From Paraflavitalea pollutisoli (GTDB taxonomy: Bacteria > Bacteroidota > Bacteroidia > Chitinophagales > Chitinophagaceae), in the NCBI RefSeq assembly GCF_029360705.1, contig NZ_JARKMX010000001.1, positions 992,001 to 1,056,000 on the forward strand: a stretch of 64,000 bases of DNA. The letters run 5' to 3'. Below, in pieces: positions 62,566-64,000 of this stretch. The number at the start of each line of letters is the position of its first letter. Within the stretch, counting starts at the first letter, position 1. The notes under the pieces are model-generated. The model was not told the origin of the DNA. It was given only the letters and a program-made list of their open reading frames with translations, and made no database searches. The position numbers were made by a program, and so were the translations under genes.

Positions 62566-64000
62566 ATGTGTACATTGGCTCTTCGCGGGATCGTTGTTGT
62601 ATTCATGTGTTGGATCGTTGCACCTGTTTATGCGAATGTCGGCGACAGCATCCCGGCCGACGTATTGAAATGGGCCAATAAAACGGGCGCGCGCACAAAG
62701 CCTTCCGCCACCCGTGTTTTCTCCGTCAACCAATACGGGGCTGTAAAAGATGGACAAACGCTCACTACAGCCGCCATTCAGAAAGCCATCGATGCCTGTG
62801 CCGCCAAAGGTGGCGGTATCGTGAACTTTGAGCCCGGGAACTATGTGACCGGCGCTATTTTCCTCAAAAGCAATGTACACCTGCAGATCGGCAAAGGCGT
62901 TACCTTATTGGGTAGCCAAAGTTTCGACGACTATCCGGAGATCGATACCCGCATCGCCGGCATCGAAATGAAATGGCCCGCAGCCCTCATCAATATCATA
63001 GGTCAGCAGAACGTCATGGTCAGCGGCGAAGGAAAGGTCAATGCACGCGGTAAATTCTGTTGGGACAAATACTGGACCATGCGCCGGCAGGAGTATGAAC
63101 CCAAGGGCCTGCGCTGGATCGTCGACTACGATGCCAAGCGGGTCCGCACTTTTCTCGTGCAGGAGTCGACCGACATCACGCTGAAGAACGTCACTTTCTC
63201 TAATGCCGGTTTCTGGACCGTGCAGCTGCTGTATTCAAAATACATCACGGTCGATGGCATTGTGATCCGCAACAACGAAGATGGGAAAGGACCCAGTACC
63301 GATGGGGTAGATGTAGATTCTTCTTCTTGGGTGCTGGTAGAAAACTGCGATATCGATTGTAATGACGATGACTTCTGTCTCAAGGCCGGGCGTGACTGGG
63401 ATGGTTTGCGGGTGAATCGCCCTACGGAATACGTGGTCATCCGCAATTGCATTGCCCGTAAAGGCGGTGGTCTGTTGACACTGGGGTCCGAAACGTCCGG
63501 TAGCATACGGCATGTACTGGCTACCAACCTGGTGGCCATGGGCACGGGCAACGGCTTTCACATCAAATCGGCCACTACCCGCGGTGGCACGGTGGAAGAT
63601 GTTTATTTCATCAACAATCAACTCGATAGTGTAGGCAATGCCTTTCATTTCACCATGAACTGGAACCCGACCTACAGTTATTCCAAACTACCCGAAGGCT
63701 ATCACTACGACTCGATTCCTGCACACTGGAAAACCATGCTGCAAAAAGTGGAACCGACGGCCAAAGGCATCCCTACCTTCCGGAATATCTATGTGTCGAA
63801 CATCCGGGCACAGGGCGTAAAACGGGTGATCAGCGCCACCGGCCTGCCGGAATCTTCCCTGCAAAATTTTCAGTTCACCAACGTGACCATCCAGGCAGCG
63901 GCTGCCGGCGATATCAGCTATGCGGCCGGCTGGAAGTTTGACCGGGTCACCATCACCACCCAGGATAAAGCGCCGTTAAAGGTCTCCAATTCGGCCAATA
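62566..64000 (+). CDS. GH28 family (polygalacturonase/rhamnogalacturonan hydrolase-like), 3' end beyond window
   Basis: The frame is open from the ATG at 62566 to the window end (478 codons). Signal peptide (VVVFMCWIVAPVYA), then a right-handed beta-helix with FSVNQYGAVKDGQTLTTAAI and AIDACAAKGGGIVNFEPG. GH28 catalytic blocks: GPSTDGVDVDSSSWVLVENC, CNDDDFCLKAGRD, RKGGGLLTLGSETSG, FHIKSATTRGG. The family hydrolyses the homogalacturonan or rhamnogalacturonan backbone. The block usually containing a histidine (GHG) has glycine instead (KGGGL), as in some Bacteroidota rhamnogalacturonan-type members. A 176-base gap precedes it; an internal ATG 13 codons on is a possible alternative start. Confidence 0.85.
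   Translation, partial: MCTLALRGIVVVFMCWIVAPVYANVGDSIPADVLKWANKTGARTKPSATRVFSVNQYGAVKDGQTLTTAAIQKAIDACAAKGGGIVNFEPGNYVTGAIFLKSNVHLQIGKGVTLLGSQSFDDYPEIDTRIAGIEMKWPAALINIIGQQNVMVSGEGKVNARGKFCWDKYWTMRRQEYEPKGLRWIVDYDAKRVRTFLVQESTDITLKNVTFSNAGFWTVQLLYSKYITVDGIVIRNNEDGKGPSTDGVDVDSSSWVLVENCDIDCNDDDFCLKAGRDWDGLRVNRPTEYVVIRNCIARKGGGLLTLGSETSGSIRHVLATNLVAMGTGNGFHIKSATTRGGTVEDVYFINNQLDSVGNAFHFTMNWNPTYSYSKLPEGYHYDSIPAHWKTMLQKVEPTAKGIPTFRNIYVSNIRAQGVKRVISATGLPESSLQNFQFTNVTIQAAAAGDISYAAGWKFDRVTITTQDKAPLKVSNSAN

Overview
The window looks like a chromosomal segment of a plant-polysaccharide-degrading member of the Bacteroidota, most likely a soil or rhizosphere Chitinophagaceae. This is inferred from two SusC/SusD pairs, a C-terminal type IX secretion sorting domain, LytS/LytTR two-component proteins, start codons without clear Shine-Dalgarno sequences, and the gene families present. 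No rRNA, tRNA, CRISPR array or complete insertion sequence was recognised.

Layout. (1) 1-1103: 3' end of a GH97 glucosidase. (2) 1104-3025: an unusual minus-strand cassette around an R2K-clade (CDC123-like) ATP-grasp enzyme. Its upstream partner is frameshifted and a 45-codon ORF lies just downstream. One side carries a long-spaced inverted repeat, the other a striking 11-bp-phased dyad array. (3) 3026-9780: KdgF-like cupin, AraC-type regulator, a secreted Svx/AvrXca-type zinc metalloprotease and a GH127 beta-L-arabinofuranosidase. (4) 9954-18183: a decayed MacB/FtsX permease, an S41 protease, a lipoprotein Gfo/Idh/MocA oxidoreductase behind a LacI-type palindrome, and small membrane or envelope proteins. 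(5) 18242-26050: a SusC/SusD pair (SusD_2 type) behind a ROK regulator, with a second, divergent ROK paralogue; their shared intergenic region holds five TAAGAANT boxes. (6) 26070-33837: a complete L-rhamnose catabolic operon (rhaT, bifunctional aldolase/dehydrogenase, mutarotase, isomerase, kinase) divergent from a GntR regulator. (7) 33827-39824: an alpha/beta hydrolase lacking its nucleophilic serine, a LytTR regulator with a propeller-sensor histidine kinase, and an MddA-like methyltransferase. (8) 40021-64000: a SusCD-led polysaccharide utilization locus (PUL) with GH105, CE12, GH106, an NTF2-like protein, a GH43-like enzyme, GH2, a GH65-like enzyme, a DUF4450 protein, GH43 and GH28, still open at the window end.

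How it fits together. GH28, GH105, GH106 and CE12 together point to rhamnogalacturonan as the PUL substrate. The L-rhamnose released would be imported by RhaT and converted to dihydroxyacetone phosphate and lactate by the adjacent rha operon, while unsaturated uronates could be handled by the KdgF-like cupin. The separate sensor kinase and LytTR regulator between the two blocks are the best local candidates for PUL control. The least explained parts are the R2K ATP-grasp cassette with its phased repeats, and the GH65-like and DUF4450 proteins of the PUL.
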